Shown in pieces: positions 35,251-44,306 of a stretch of DNA of 64,000 bases. This stretch comes from Enterocloster lavalensis. GTDB taxonomy: Bacteria; Bacillota; Clostridia; Lachnospirales; Lachnospiraceae. The first letter of the stretch is position 1; every line of letters starts with the position of its first letter. The notes beneath the pieces are model-generated. The model did no database searches. It saw only the letters and a program-made list of their open reading frames with translations, and was not told where the DNA came from. The position numbers and the translations under genes are program-made. The DNA is taken from NCBI RefSeq assembly GCF_902364025.1, contig NZ_CABJCG010000002.1, positions 186,001-250,000 of the forward strand, written 5' to 3'.

Positions 35251-36197
35251 TGGGAGCGGGGGGCATCGCCGCTAAGTTCTGCGACGCCGTGAGACGGCTG
35301 GAGGGCGCCGAGGTGGCGGCCGTGGCCAGCAAGAGCGTGGAACGGGCGGAGCGCTTCGCCCGGGAGAACGGGGTAGCACGGTTTTATGGGGATTATGAGG
35401 AGATGTTGGAGCGGGAGAGGCCGGATGCGGTGTATGTAGCGACAACCAATAATTTCCATTTTAAGAATGTGATGTTGTGTATTGGACATGGGGTGCCGGT
35501 GCTGTGCGAGAAGAGCATGTTTATGACCCTGGCGGAGGCGGAGAAGGCGTTTGTCTTTGCGCGGGAGAGGAAGGTGTTCTTGATGGAGGCCATGTGGTCC
35601 CGGTTCCTGCCCTGCGTGCAGAAGGCCAGGGAGTGGGTGGCAGAGGGGCGGATCGGGACGGTTCAGATTGCGAATTATACCGGGGGGATCAACGCCTCGG
35701 CGGATCACCGGATTTTTAAGCCGGAGCTGGGCGGTGGGGCAATGTATGATCTGACGGTGTATCCCATTGAGATTCTCACGTATCTGGTAAATCAGCCCTT
35801 GGTGGATGTGCGGGCGGAAATCGGGTGGGGGAGCAGCGGAGTGGACGAGGACAACAGCCTTCTGCTGAAGTTTGAGACCTGCCACGGGGCGGTTCAGACC
35901 ACCACCCACGCCCGGATTCCGTCGCCCTGCGGCCTGTATGGGCCCAAGGGGTATATCCGCCTGGAGCAGACCCACCGGGCTTCTGCGGTGGAGCTGTATG
36001 ACGGGGAATTCCGGTTGGCGGAGCGGTTTGAGTCTGAGGTTGAGAATGGATTTGAGTATGAGGCGGCGGAGGTGATGCGGTGCGTAAAGATGGGGGAGTT
36101 GGAGAGCGCGGTGATGCCGCATCGGGATACGCTGGAATGTATTGGGGTGTTTGAGAAGGCGTTGAAGGGTGGGGAGAGGCGGGGCGGCGTTTCCTAG
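35232..36197 (+). CDS. Gfo/Idh/MocA family oxidoreductase 2
   Basis: 321 residues, related to the previous product but clearly diverged. The Rossmann motif is GIMGAGGIAAKFCDAV. The usual EKP motif reads EKS (LCEKSMFMT), keeping the catalytic Lys but changing the Pro. GGGAMYDLTVYPIEIL marks the substrate domain. The overlap with gene 1 implies coupled translation, so the two enzymes may carry out consecutive oxidation and reduction steps, such as an epimerisation by way of a keto sugar. Confidence 0.92.
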   Translation: MFRFGIMGAGGIAAKFCDAVRRLEGAEVAAVASKSVERAERFARENGVARFYGDYEEMLERERPDAVYVATTNNFHFKNVMLCIGHGVPVLCEKSMFMTLAEAEKAFVFARERKVFLMEAMWSRFLPCVQKAREWVAEGRIGTVQIANYTGGINASADHRIFKPELGGGAMYDLTVYPIEILTYLVNQPLVDVRAEIGWGSSGVDEDNSLLLKFETCHGAVQTTTHARIPSPCGLYGPKGYIRLEQTHRASAVELYDGEFRLAERFESEVENGFEYEAAEVMRCVKMGELESAVMPHRDTLECIGVFEKALKGGERRGGVS

Positions 36198-36199
36198 AT

Positions 36200-36322
36200 G
36201 ATCGCTTGCAGGGTGCGCCAGCGGCCCATTGGATTCAGATAATCGCCCGCAGGCTGTGCCCACGGCCCATTGCATTTAACAATCGCCCGCAGGCTCTGCC
36301 CGCGGCCCATTACATACAGACA
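36200..36322 (+). repeat. three tandem 41-bp repeats
   Basis: Units at 36200-36241, 36242-36281 and 36282-36322 share the pattern ATCGCCCGCAGGCT, then GCCC-CGGCCCATT. Units 2 and 3 differ at only a few bases; unit 1 is more diverged. They lie between the dehydrogenase stop codon and a terminator. Confidence 0.8.
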
Positions 36323-36324
36323 AA

Positions 36325-36361
36325 GCCGGCAGTATGACGCTTATCCCGCCATACTGCCGGC
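36325..36361. terminator. hairpin between convergent operons
   Basis: GCCGGCAGTATG (36325-36336) pairs perfectly with CATACTGCCGGC (36350-36361). Only short T-runs follow on either side. Its place between the convergent dehydrogenase (+) and isomerase (-) genes supports terminator function in both directions. Confidence 0.7.
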
Positions 36362-36407
36362 CCCATTTATTTCCATTAAACTTTCCTATCCCCGAATCGC
36401 ATCATAT

Positions 36408-37883
36408 TTAAAACGGATTCTCCGTCGGATACCGCACGCCCTTCGGCTGATTATATCCGATATCCTCCACGCCCAGATACTTAAACACCTCAAACAGTGC
36501 CTTTCCATAATGGCCGAAGGCTACTGCGCCGTGGTGCGGATAGTTCTTCTCGATCAGCACATGGCGGTAGAATCTGCCCATCTCCGGGATTGCGAAGATT
36601 CCGATGGAGCCGAAGGAACGGGTGGCGACGGGAAGCACCTCCCCCTCCGCCACATAGGCCCGAAGCTGGCTGTCGGCTGTGGACTGGAGACGGTAAAAGG
36701 TGATGTCTCCCGGAAGGATATCCCCCTCCAGGGTTCCCTGGGTCACTTCCTCCGGGAGCGCCCTCGCCATAATCATCTGATATTTCATCGAGCAGGCGGA
36801 CAGCTTTCTGGAGCAGGTATTGCCGCAGTGGAATCCCATAAAGACGTCGCGGTGGGTATAAGGAAATTTTCCCTCAATATCCCCGGCGTACATGTCGTCC
36901 GGCACGGAATTATTGACGTCCAAAAGGGTCACGGCGTCCTGCGTCACGCAGGTGCCGATATACTCGCTCAAAGCTCCGTAGATATCCACCTCACAGGAAA
37001 CGGGGATGCCCCGGCCGGTGAGACGGCTGTTCACATAGCAGGGCACGAAGCCGAACTGCGTCTGGAAGGCGGGCCAGCATTTCCCTGCGATAGCCACATA
37101 TTTCCGGTAGCCCTTGTGCGCCTCCACCCAGTCTAAAAGGGTCAGTTCATACTGAGCCAGCTTGGGCAGGATTTCCGGCTTCAGGTTGCCCTCTCCCAGT
37201 TCCTCCTCCATGTCCTTCACCACATCCGGGATGCGCTTGTCGCCCGCGTGCTGATTGAACGCCTCAAACAGATCCAGCTCCGAGTTCTCCTCGATCTCCA
37301 CGCCCAGGTTATAAAGCTGCTTGATCGGAGCGTTGCAGGCCAGGAAGTTTAAGGGCCTCGGCCCAAAGCTGATGATCTTCAGTTCGGATAACCCGATGAC
37401 GGCGCGGGCGATCGGAAGGAATTCCTCGATCATGTCGGCGCACTCGCCGGCCGTCCCCACCGGATACTCTGGAATATAGGCTTTGACGCCGCGCAGCTTT
37501 AAGTTGTAGCTGGCGTTGAGCATACCGCAGTAGGCGTCCCCGCGCCCTCCCGTCAGGCTGTCCCCGCTCTCCTCCGCCGCGGCCAGGAACATGACAGGCC
37601 CGTCGAAGTGTTTGGCCAGAAGGGTCTCGGATATCTCAGGGCCGAAGTTGCCCAGATAGACCGCCAGCGCGTTGCAGCCGGCCTTCTTGATGTCCTCCAG
37701 CGCCTGCACCATATGAATCTCGCTCTCCACGATACAGATGGGGCACTCGTAAATATTTTCCGCGTCATATTTCCCGGCGTAGGCGGCGACCAGCGCCTTT
37801 CTCCTGTTGACGGAAAGGGACTCAGGAAAACAGTCCCGGCTGACGGCTACAATACCTAATTTTACTTTGGGAATATTATTCAT
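36408..37883 (-). CDS. L-fucose/L-arabinose isomerase family enzyme
   Basis: 491 residues from the ATG at 37883 (MNNIPKVKLGIVAVSRD), which follows AGGTG by 7 nt. The pattern of the aldose-ketose isomerase family is visible: AVYLGNFGPEISE, VMFLAAAEES, a Glu/Asp pair in SCEVDIYGALSEY and the late His in MGFHCGNTCSRK. These enzymes interconvert aldoses and ketoses using Mn2+. It is the last gene of the sugar operon, after DUF4867 and the kinase. The substrate may be an aldopentose or a 6-deoxyhexose. It is not a XylA-type isomerase. Confidence 0.88.
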   Translation of the reverse strand: MNNIPKVKLGIVAVSRDCFPESLSVNRRKALVAAYAGKYDAENIYECPICIVESEIHMVQALEDIKKAGCNALAVYLGNFGPEISETLLAKHFDGPVMFLAAAEESGDSLTGGRGDAYCGMLNASYNLKLRGVKAYIPEYPVGTAGECADMIEEFLPIARAVIGLSELKIISFGPRPLNFLACNAPIKQLYNLGVEIEENSELDLFEAFNQHAGDKRIPDVVKDMEEELGEGNLKPEILPKLAQYELTLLDWVEAHKGYRKYVAIAGKCWPAFQTQFGFVPCYVNSRLTGRGIPVSCEVDIYGALSEYIGTCVTQDAVTLLDVNNSVPDDMYAGDIEGKFPYTHRDVFMGFHCGNTCSRKLSACSMKYQMIMARALPEEVTQGTLEGDILPGDITFYRLQSTADSQLRAYVAEGEVLPVATRSFGSIGIFAIPEMGRFYRHVLIEKNYPHHGAVAFGHYGKALFEVFKYLGVEDIGYNQPKGVRYPTENPF

Positions 37884-38000
37884 AAAATGCACCTGGAGAC
37901 CCGTGCCTTTGGAACTGTGGGAAATGGACTTCCCAGCGCCCGGCACAAAGCCTCGCTCTCCTTTCTTTTTGTGGAATCATTATGGTTACAAAACCGCGCC

Positions 38001-38627
38001 TTACACGGTCAGATTTTCACCTTTCAGCCCCAGGAACGCGCCTTCGGGAAGCCCGCCCTCCGCATGGCCGATCAGCCACTTGTTCTTTGCAAAGAGGAGA
38101 CGGTCCTCCTCATTTTTGGGCTCAAATGGCTCCAGATCCATGTTCGTGCCTCTGGGCAGAATGACCACGCAGCGGAACCCTTCCTCATTGACCTGGCAGG
38201 GCGCGTAGTGGAGGGTGGTGGCGTAAATTTCCACCATGACGCCCGCGGGCGCCAGAAACGCCTCCATCCGGGCGGTGTCGTAGGTATAATCCGCCCCGAT
38301 CTCCTGCTGCCTTCCGAGAATCAGGATCAGGTCCGACACCGCCACGTTGATCTCGGAATCCCGGTGATACTCCACCGCGTTCAGCTTCCGGTTGTGCCCG
38401 TTGCAGTAACCGGCCTGGATCGGCATCTGGCCGTAAAGGTTGTGTTCCACCGCCTTGACCGCCTCGATGCCCTCCAACACTTCGTCGGACGGCACATAGA
38501 CGACGTCCTCCGGCACCGGGGTGTGTTCCTTCATCTTTTGCAGCAGTTCTTCGCAGTCGTAACCGTCGATCACCCGGCCGTAGGTCCCAAATTCCGGGCT
38601 ATATACACTTTTTATCTCCAATCCCAT
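38001..38627 (-). CDS. DUF4867 family protein
   Basis: 208 residues, MGLEIKSVYSPEFGTYGRV. It has a cupin-like pattern: NAVEYHRDSEINVAVSD, LILGRQ and IYATTLHYAPC, with His and Glu residues that could bind metal. DUF4867 genes are seen beside sugar isomerases and kinases in Clostridia, and its position between kinase and isomerase genes here agrees. A mutarotase or isomerase-like helper role is possible but not shown. Confidence 0.82.
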   Translation of the reverse strand: MGLEIKSVYSPEFGTYGRVIDGYDCEELLQKMKEHTPVPEDVVYVPSDEVLEGIEAVKAVEHNLYGQMPIQAGYCNGHNRKLNAVEYHRDSEINVAVSDLILILGRQQEIGADYTYDTARMEAFLAPAGVMVEIYATTLHYAPCQVNEEGFRCVVILPRGTNMDLEPFEPKNEEDRLLFAKNKWLIGHAEGGLPEGAFLGLKGENLTV

Positions 38628-38663
38628 TGTTTATTCCCCCATTTCTGCCCCTTTGACGGCATT

Positions 38664-40184
38664 TTACAGGTCCGCCAGCTTCCGGTAACTGTCCTTAAGC
38701 GCCAGATACAGCTCGTCATACAGGCGGTGATACGCTTCATACCGCTCTGCGTTTTCATACGGGCCGGTGCTCTCAGCCTTCGTGACCAGCCGCTCGCAGG
38801 CCGCCGGTACGGATTCATACAGTCCGCAGCCGACTCCGGCCAGGATGGCCACGCCCAGAGCCGGGCCTTCGGTCTGTTCCACGGTCCCCACTGCGCAGCG
38901 GTACAAATCCGCCAGCATCTGCCTCCAGACAGGGCTTTTCCCTCCGCCGCCGCAGGCCATCATCTCGTCCACCCGGATTCCCATTTCCTTCAGAATCTCG
39001 TTGCAGTCGCGGAGCGAGTAGGAGACGCCCTCCATCACGGCGCGCAGCAGATGGGCCTTGGTGTGGATAGCGGACAATCCGAAGAAGACGCCCCGGCTGT
39101 CGGGGTCCAAGTGCGGCGTCCGCTCGCCCATCAGATAGGGCAGGTAGATCAGCCGGTCGCTTCCCGCGGGAACCGCCGCGATATCCCGGTTGATGAGGTC
39201 GTAGACGTCCACTCCCAGGCCGCGGGCCTGTTCCACGTAATCCTCACAGAAATTGTCCTTAAACCACTTCAGGGACAGCCCCGCCGCCTGGGTCACTCCC
39301 ATCACGTGAAATGCCCCCGGCACGGCGCAGCAGCAGGTGTGGACGCGGCCCTTGGGATCGATCGTCACCCGGTCGCTGTGGGCAAACACCACGCCTGAGG
39401 TCCCGATGGTGGTAAATGCGGTCCCGTCCTTCACCACGCCGGTGCCCACCGCCGCGGCCGCGTTGTCCCCGGCTCCGCCGACCACCTTTGTGGCTTCGGA
39501 CAGGCCGGTCTTTGCCGCGATTTCCGGCAGTATCGTACCCGTCACTTCGCAGGATTCATAGACGCGTCCAAGGAGGGCCGGATCGATCTTAAGCTTTTCC
39601 AGCACCTCCTGCGACCAGCACCGGCCCGGAACGTCCAGAAGCTGCATGCCGCTGGCGTCGGACACCTCCGTCGCGAAGTCTCCGGTCAGTATGTAGCGGA
39701 TGTAGTCCTTGGGCAGAAGAATGTGCCGGCACCGCTCATAACATTCCGGCTCATGTTTCCTCACCCACAGAATCTTTGCCGCGGTCCATCCCGTCAGCGG
39801 CGGATTGGCCGTGATCTCAATCCAGCGCTCCCTGGGCAGGATGTGCAGCATATCCTCCACCTCGCGTCCGGTTCTCTGGTCGCACCAGATAATGGACGGG
39901 CGGATGACCTCACCCATTTCATCCAGCATCACAAGCCCGTGCATCTGACCGGAAATTCCGATTCCCTTGATCTCATCCGCAGGAACCCCGGCGTCCGCCA
40001 CCACCTGCTTCAAGGTGGAGAGAACCGCGTCCCGCCAGTCCTCCGGCCGCTGCTCCGCCCAGCCGTTGTGCGGCTGATATAAGGGGTATTCCTGCGAGGC
40101 AGAAGCCGTGACGCGCCCCTCCTCGTCAAAGAGAACTGTCTTGGTCGCAGAAGTCCCCACGTCAATTCCAATAAGATATCTCAT
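38664..40184 (-). CDS. xylB: xylulokinase-type FGGY carbohydrate kinase
   Basis: 506 residues. N-terminal phosphate-binding loop YLIGIDVGTSATKTVL, substrate motif SGQMHGLVMLD with IIWCDQRT, catalytic Asp in GGAGDNAAAAVGTG, and C-terminal ATP site MACGGGGKSPVWRQM. The MHG motif is typical of xylulokinases among FGGY kinases. It phosphorylates a ketopentose or close relative made by the isomerase. 37 nt separate it from DUF4867, and it starts 14 nt after the permease. Confidence 0.88.
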   Translation of the reverse strand: MRYLIGIDVGTSATKTVLFDEEGRVTASASQEYPLYQPHNGWAEQRPEDWRDAVLSTLKQVVADAGVPADEIKGIGISGQMHGLVMLDEMGEVIRPSIIWCDQRTGREVEDMLHILPRERWIEITANPPLTGWTAAKILWVRKHEPECYERCRHILLPKDYIRYILTGDFATEVSDASGMQLLDVPGRCWSQEVLEKLKIDPALLGRVYESCEVTGTILPEIAAKTGLSEATKVVGGAGDNAAAAVGTGVVKDGTAFTTIGTSGVVFAHSDRVTIDPKGRVHTCCCAVPGAFHVMGVTQAAGLSLKWFKDNFCEDYVEQARGLGVDVYDLINRDIAAVPAGSDRLIYLPYLMGERTPHLDPDSRGVFFGLSAIHTKAHLLRAVMEGVSYSLRDCNEILKEMGIRVDEMMACGGGGKSPVWRQMLADLYRCAVGTVEQTEGPALGVAILAGVGCGLYESVPAACERLVTKAESTGPYENAERYEAYHRLYDELYLALKDSYRKLADL

Positions 40185-40197
40185 CCCACCACTCCTT

Positions 40198-41370
40198 TTA
40201 CTTCGCTATAAACGATTTCCGCTTGCTCACCACGTCGAAGATAACCGCCGCCAGAAGAACGCCGCCCTTTACCACCTTCTGAAGGTTCTGATCCACGCCC
40301 ATGATGCTCATGCCCAGGTTCAGAACGCCCATCAGGGTCGCGCCCACGATCACGCCCGGCACGGTTCCGGTGCCGCCGTAGGCGGAGGCTCCGCCGATGA
40401 AGCAGGCGCCGATGGCGTCCATCTCATAGCTGTTGCCTGCCGTCGGGTTGGCAGAATTCAGCCTCGCCACGGTCACCATGCCGGCGACGGCCGCCAGCAG
40501 CCCCATGTTCAGATAGGCCAGAAAATAAACCCGGTTGGTATTGATACCGGACAGCTTTGTGGCCTTCTCATTTCCGCCCACGGCATAAAAGTAACGTCCC
40601 GTGGTGGTCCTGGAAGAGATGTAGCTGTAAATGCCGATGATCGCGGCGACCCAGATCAGCGCGTTGGGGATTCCTTTGTACTGCGCCAGACGGAACATAA
40701 ACGCCATCAGCACGGTGCAGATCACCGCCATTTTGATGACGACTCCCGTCAGCGGCTCCAGCTGGTATCCCTTCGCGCGCTTCTGCTTTCTCCCATACAT
40801 TACCACAAAAATATAGACCATACAAGCCAGGATTCCCACCGCGAAGCAGGTCAGATTAAAACCTTCCATACCGAAGAAGTCCGGCACATAGCTGTTGAAC
40901 AGCACCAGGAATTTTTCAGGCACAGGCGCCAGCGTCATGCCCTGCAGCACCACGTTGGAGAGTCCGCGGAACATCAGCATACCCGCCAGTGTGACGATGA
41001 ACGGGGGGATTCTCACATAGGCGATCCAAAAGCCCTGCCAGGCCCCCACCAGGGCCCCGATCACCACCATCGCCAGGATGGTGAGATACGGGCTGATCCC
41101 GCTCTCGATCATCATTTTGCCGCCTACGGCGCCCACAAAGCAGACGACGGAGCCGACCGAAAGGTCGATATTGCCGCCTGTCAGGATACAGAACAGCATG
41201 CCGGTGGCCAGGATAAATACATACGCGTTCTGGGCAATCAGGTTGTTCACGTTTTGCGGGAGCAGCATTTTTCCTCCCGTATTCACTGTAAACAGGATAA
41301 CGATCACCGCAAGCGCTATAATCATGGTATATTTCTTCAATACTTCTGAAAATTTTGCTTTTTGATCCAT
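40198..41370 (-). CDS. xylH: XylH/MmsB-type sugar ABC permease
   Basis: 390 residues with about ten membrane segments, longer than RbsC and like XylH/GguB. Signature ILTGGNIDLSVGSVVCFVGA, PPFIVTLAGMLMFRGLSN and GACFIGGASAYGGTGTVPG. It is 4 nt after the ATPase gene stop on the minus strand and completes a CUT2 importer with the neighbouring ATPase and binding protein. Confidence 0.93.
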   Translation of the reverse strand: MDQKAKFSEVLKKYTMIIALAVIVILFTVNTGGKMLLPQNVNNLIAQNAYVFILATGMLFCILTGGNIDLSVGSVVCFVGAVGGKMMIESGISPYLTILAMVVIGALVGAWQGFWIAYVRIPPFIVTLAGMLMFRGLSNVVLQGMTLAPVPEKFLVLFNSYVPDFFGMEGFNLTCFAVGILACMVYIFVVMYGRKQKRAKGYQLEPLTGVVIKMAVICTVLMAFMFRLAQYKGIPNALIWVAAIIGIYSYISSRTTTGRYFYAVGGNEKATKLSGINTNRVYFLAYLNMGLLAAVAGMVTVARLNSANPTAGNSYEMDAIGACFIGGASAYGGTGTVPGVIVGATLMGVLNLGMSIMGVDQNLQKVVKGGVLLAAVIFDVVSKRKSFIAK

Positions 41371-41374
41371 AAGT

Positions 41375-42913
41375 CTACTCTCCTTTATCCGATTTGAGAA
41401 TGCACGCCATGATGGCCTCCTGGGTCGCCTCGGCGGCGCTCACCTCGCCGGCAATCTTTCCCTCATTCATGATGTAGATCCGGTCCGACATGCCTAACAC
41501 CTCGGGGAGCTCGGAGGAAATCATAATCACGGACTTTCCCTCGGCCACCAGATTGTTGATGATACAGTAAATCTCGTATTTTGCCCCGACGTCGATACCC
41601 CTGGTCGGTTCGTCCAGGATCAGGACGTCCGGCTGCGCGAACATCCACTTGGCCAGCAGAACCTTCTGCTGGTTGCCGCCGCTTAAGTTTCCGACGTTCT
41701 GCTCCACTCCCGGACACTTTGTCTTCAGCCTGTCTTTATATTCAACAGCGACCATATATTCCTTGTCTTTGTCGATCACGCCGTGGTTGCTGACTTCTTT
41801 CAGATTTGACAGTGTTGTGTTGATACGGATCGGATTGGACAGGATCAGGCCGTTGCCTTTTCTGTCCTCCGTCACATAGGCGATTTTGTGGCGGATCGCG
41901 TCTTCCACCGTATGGAGGCGGACTTCCGTTCCATTGATGAACAGCTGGCCGGATATATTGGCCCCGTAGCTGCCGCCGAAAATGCTCATGGCCAGCTCTG
42001 TCCTGCCCGCGCCCATCAGGCCGCAGATTCCGACCACCTCCCCCTTTTTCACGTGGAGAGAGACATGATCCACCACCTTCCGGTCAGAGTAGAGGGGGTG
42101 ATAGACGGTCCAGTCCTTCACTTCCATGGCTACGTCTCCGATGGCGGAGTGTTCCCGTTTGGGGAAACGGTCCGTCAGCTCTCGGCCTACCATGCCCCGG
42201 ATAATCCGGTCCTCGGAGGTGTCCTCGCTGGCCTTGTCCAGGGTCTCAATGGTGGCTCCATCCCGCAGAATGGTGATCTTGTCTGCCACATAGGCGATCT
42301 CATTCAGCTTGTGGGAAATCAGGATGGAGGTCATTCCCTCCTTTTTAAATTTGAGCAGCAGCTCCAACAGCGCCTTGGAATCTTCCTCGTTGAGCGAGGC
42401 GGTGGGTTCGTCCAGAATAAGCAGCTTCGCGTTCTTGGACAGCGCCTTGGCGATCTCCACCAGCTGCTGTTTTCCGACGCCGATGTCCTTGATCAGCGTG
42501 TGGGAGGACTCGTGGAGTCCCACGGTACGCAGGTACTGGTCGGCTTCCCTGTAGGTCTCATCCCAGTTAATCGCGTAGTTTTTCCCCTTTTCATTGCCAA
42601 GGTACATATTTTCTCCGATGGACATATACGGAATCAGCGCCAGCTCCTGGTGAATGATCACAATCCCCTTCTCCTCGCTGTCGCTGATTTTTCCAAATTT
42701 ACAGATTTGGCCGTCATAAATGATGTCGCCCTCATAGGTGCCATAGGGATAAATACCGCTCAATACGTTCATCAGCGTGGATTTTCCGGCTCCGTTCTCG
42801 CCGACCAGCGCATGGATTTCGCCTTTTTCCACTTTCAGGTTCACATTGTCTAGCGCTTTTACTCCCGGGAAGGTTTTGGTAATATTTTTCATCTCCAAAA
42901 TAACTTCTGCCAT
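41375..42913 (-). CDS. xylG: XylG/MmsA-type sugar ABC ATP-binding protein
   Basis: 512 residues with two ABC domains: Walker [10 protein letters not shown] (about 39), Walker [12 protein letters not shown], second-domain loop [10 protein letters not shown], signature [14 protein letters not shown] and [10 protein letters not shown]. It is nearest in kind to the multiple-sugar (MmsA/GguA/XylG) ATPases. 72 nt lie between the binding protein gene and this one. Confidence 0.94.
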   Translation of the reverse strand: MAEVILEMKNITKTFPGVKALDNVNLKVEKGEIHALVGENGAGKSTLMNVLSGIYPYGTYEGDIIYDGQICKFGKISDSEEKGIVIIHQELALIPYMSIGENMYLGNEKGKNYAINWDETYREADQYLRTVGLHESSHTLIKDIGVGKQQLVEIAKALSKNAKLLILDEPTASLNEEDSKALLELLLKFKKEGMTSILISHKLNEIAYVADKITILRDGATIETLDKASEDTSEDRIIRGMVGRELTDRFPKREHSAIGDVAMEVKDWTVYHPLYSDRKVVDHVSLHVKKGEVVGICGLMGAGRTELAMSIFGGSYGANISGQLFINGTEVRLHTVEDAIRHKIAYVTEDRKGNGLILSNPIRINTTLSNLKEVSNHGVIDKDKEYMVAVEYKDRLKTKCPGVEQNVGNLSGGNQQKVLLAKWMFAQPDVLILDEPTRGIDVGAKYEIYCIINNLVAEGKSVIMISSELPEVLGMSDRIYIMNEGKIAGEVSAAEATQEAIMACILKSDKGE

Positions 42914-42985
42914 TCTATCCCTCCTCTAAATGGCACAGGCGGGTTGTGATCTCCCGCCTGTGCACCAGTTTTTTTATCCGGCCGA

Positions 42986-44149
42986 TTATTTGAGCTGATC
43001 CTCGGTATAGTACCCGGAATCGAGCAGCATTTCTTTGTAGTTATCCACGGTAACCACCACCGGCTCGCACAGATAGGTCGGGATAATACCGGTTCCGTTG
43101 TCGTAGGATTTGGTGTCGTTGACTTCCGCTTCTCCGCCCTTCATAACGGCGTCTACCATCTTGACAACCTGGGAGGCAAGGGTTCTCGTGTCCTTGAATA
43201 CGGACATGGCCTGTTTGCCTGCGATCATGTTCTTGGTGTTGGCGATATCACAGTCCTGTCCGGTGATAATCGGGTACTCTCCGGTGTAGGAAGAAGCCAG
43301 CGCATTCTCCACGCCCAGAGCGGTGGAATCGTTGGAGCACATCACTGCGTGAAGGGTGGTGCCGTCGGAGTAGTTGCCTGCAATGATGGTGTCCATACGG
43401 TTCTGAGATTTCTCAGAATCCCAGTTTGCCGTCGCGACCTGCTCGAATGCGGTCTGCCCGGATTTTACGACCAGCTTGCCGCTGTCGATGTAGGGCTGAA
43501 GCACGTCCATGGCTCCGCCGAAGAAGAAGTTACAGTTATTGTCCGCCGGGTCGCCGGAGAAAAGCTCGATATTGAACGGCCCGTCGTTTGTCTCCAGACC
43601 CAGGGCTTCCACGATGTATTCGCCCTGCTTCTGGCCGACCTTGTAGTTGTCAAAGGTTGCGTAGTAGCTGACCGCGTCGGAATTCATGAGCAGTCTGTCA
43701 TAGGAGATGACCGGGATGCCGGCTTCCTTGGCCTGGCCTAAAGGTTCTCCCAGGGAGCTGCCGTCGATGGAGGCGATTACCAGAAGCTCGCAGCCGTTGG
43801 AAATCATGTTCTCCACCTGGGACACCTGGGTCTGCACGTCGTTGCTGGCGTACTGTAAATCCACCTCGTAACCGGCCTTCTCCAGCTGTTCCTTCATGTT
43901 CGCGCCGTCCTGAATCCATCTCTGCAGATCCTTGGTGGGCATTGCAACGCCGACCAGATGTTTCTCTTCGGTCTCAGGTTTCGCAGCTTCCGTGGCAGCT
44001 TCAGTCTCAGCCTTCGCGGCCTCAGTCTCAGCCTTTGCCGCCTCCGTGGCGGCTGCCTGTGTAGCCGGCTCGCTCTTACTTCCACAGCCAACCATCATTC
44101 CGGCCACCATCACTGCCGTAAGCATCGTTGCAATCAATCTTTTTTTCAT
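42986..44149 (-). CDS. xylF: ChvE/XylF-type sugar-binding lipoprotein
   Basis: 387 residues from the ATG at 44149, behind GGAGGTAAATCA. The signal peptide ends in lipobox GMMVGC. A long Glu/Ala/Thr linker follows with repeats of KAETEAA (about 32-60). The binding domain has MPTKDLQRWIQDG, NDVQTQVSQVENMI and IPVISYDRLLMNSDAVSYY, as in ChvE and XylF. It delivers the sugar to XylGH. A terminator and an untranslated region of about 100 nt separate it from the sensor gene upstream, so it probably has its own promoter, perhaps activated by the YesN-like regulator. Confidence 0.92.
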   Translation of the reverse strand: MKKRLIATMLTAVMVAGMMVGCGSKSEPATQAAATEAAKAETEAAKAETEAATEAAKPETEEKHLVGVAMPTKDLQRWIQDGANMKEQLEKAGYEVDLQYASNDVQTQVSQVENMISNGCELLVIASIDGSSLGEPLGQAKEAGIPVISYDRLLMNSDAVSYYATFDNYKVGQKQGEYIVEALGLETNDGPFNIELFSGDPADNNCNFFFGGAMDVLQPYIDSGKLVVKSGQTAFEQVATANWDSEKSQNRMDTIIAGNYSDGTTLHAVMCSNDSTALGVENALASSYTGEYPIITGQDCDIANTKNMIAGKQAMSVFKDTRTLASQVVKMVDAVMKGGEAEVNDTKSYDNGTGIIPTYLCEPVVVTVDNYKEMLLDSGYYTEDQLK

Positions 44150-44245
44150 TGATTTACCTCCTCCAGATACGTTTTTTGATGGTTTTACTATACCATAGGT
44201 CCTTCTGGACTTACTTGGCGGCTGTCTGTACTCTTTTAGCAGAAT

Positions 44246-44273
44246 AAAAAAATGCCCTGCGGAAACAGGACAT
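44246..44273 (-). terminator. terminator after the sensor gene
   Basis: On the minus strand ATGTCCTG (44273-44266) pairs with CAGGGCAT (44259-44252), with one G-T wobble, and is followed by seven T's (44251-44246 and on). It separates the regulatory genes from the transport genes. Confidence 0.7.
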
Positions 44274-44306
44274 TTTTGACAGTATTTTTTTTCGTGCAAA
44301 TTTGTG

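Noticed and set aside
37887..39398. 503-codon plus-strand frame
   Set aside because: It covers DUF4867 and xylulokinase genes that have clear domains on the other strand.
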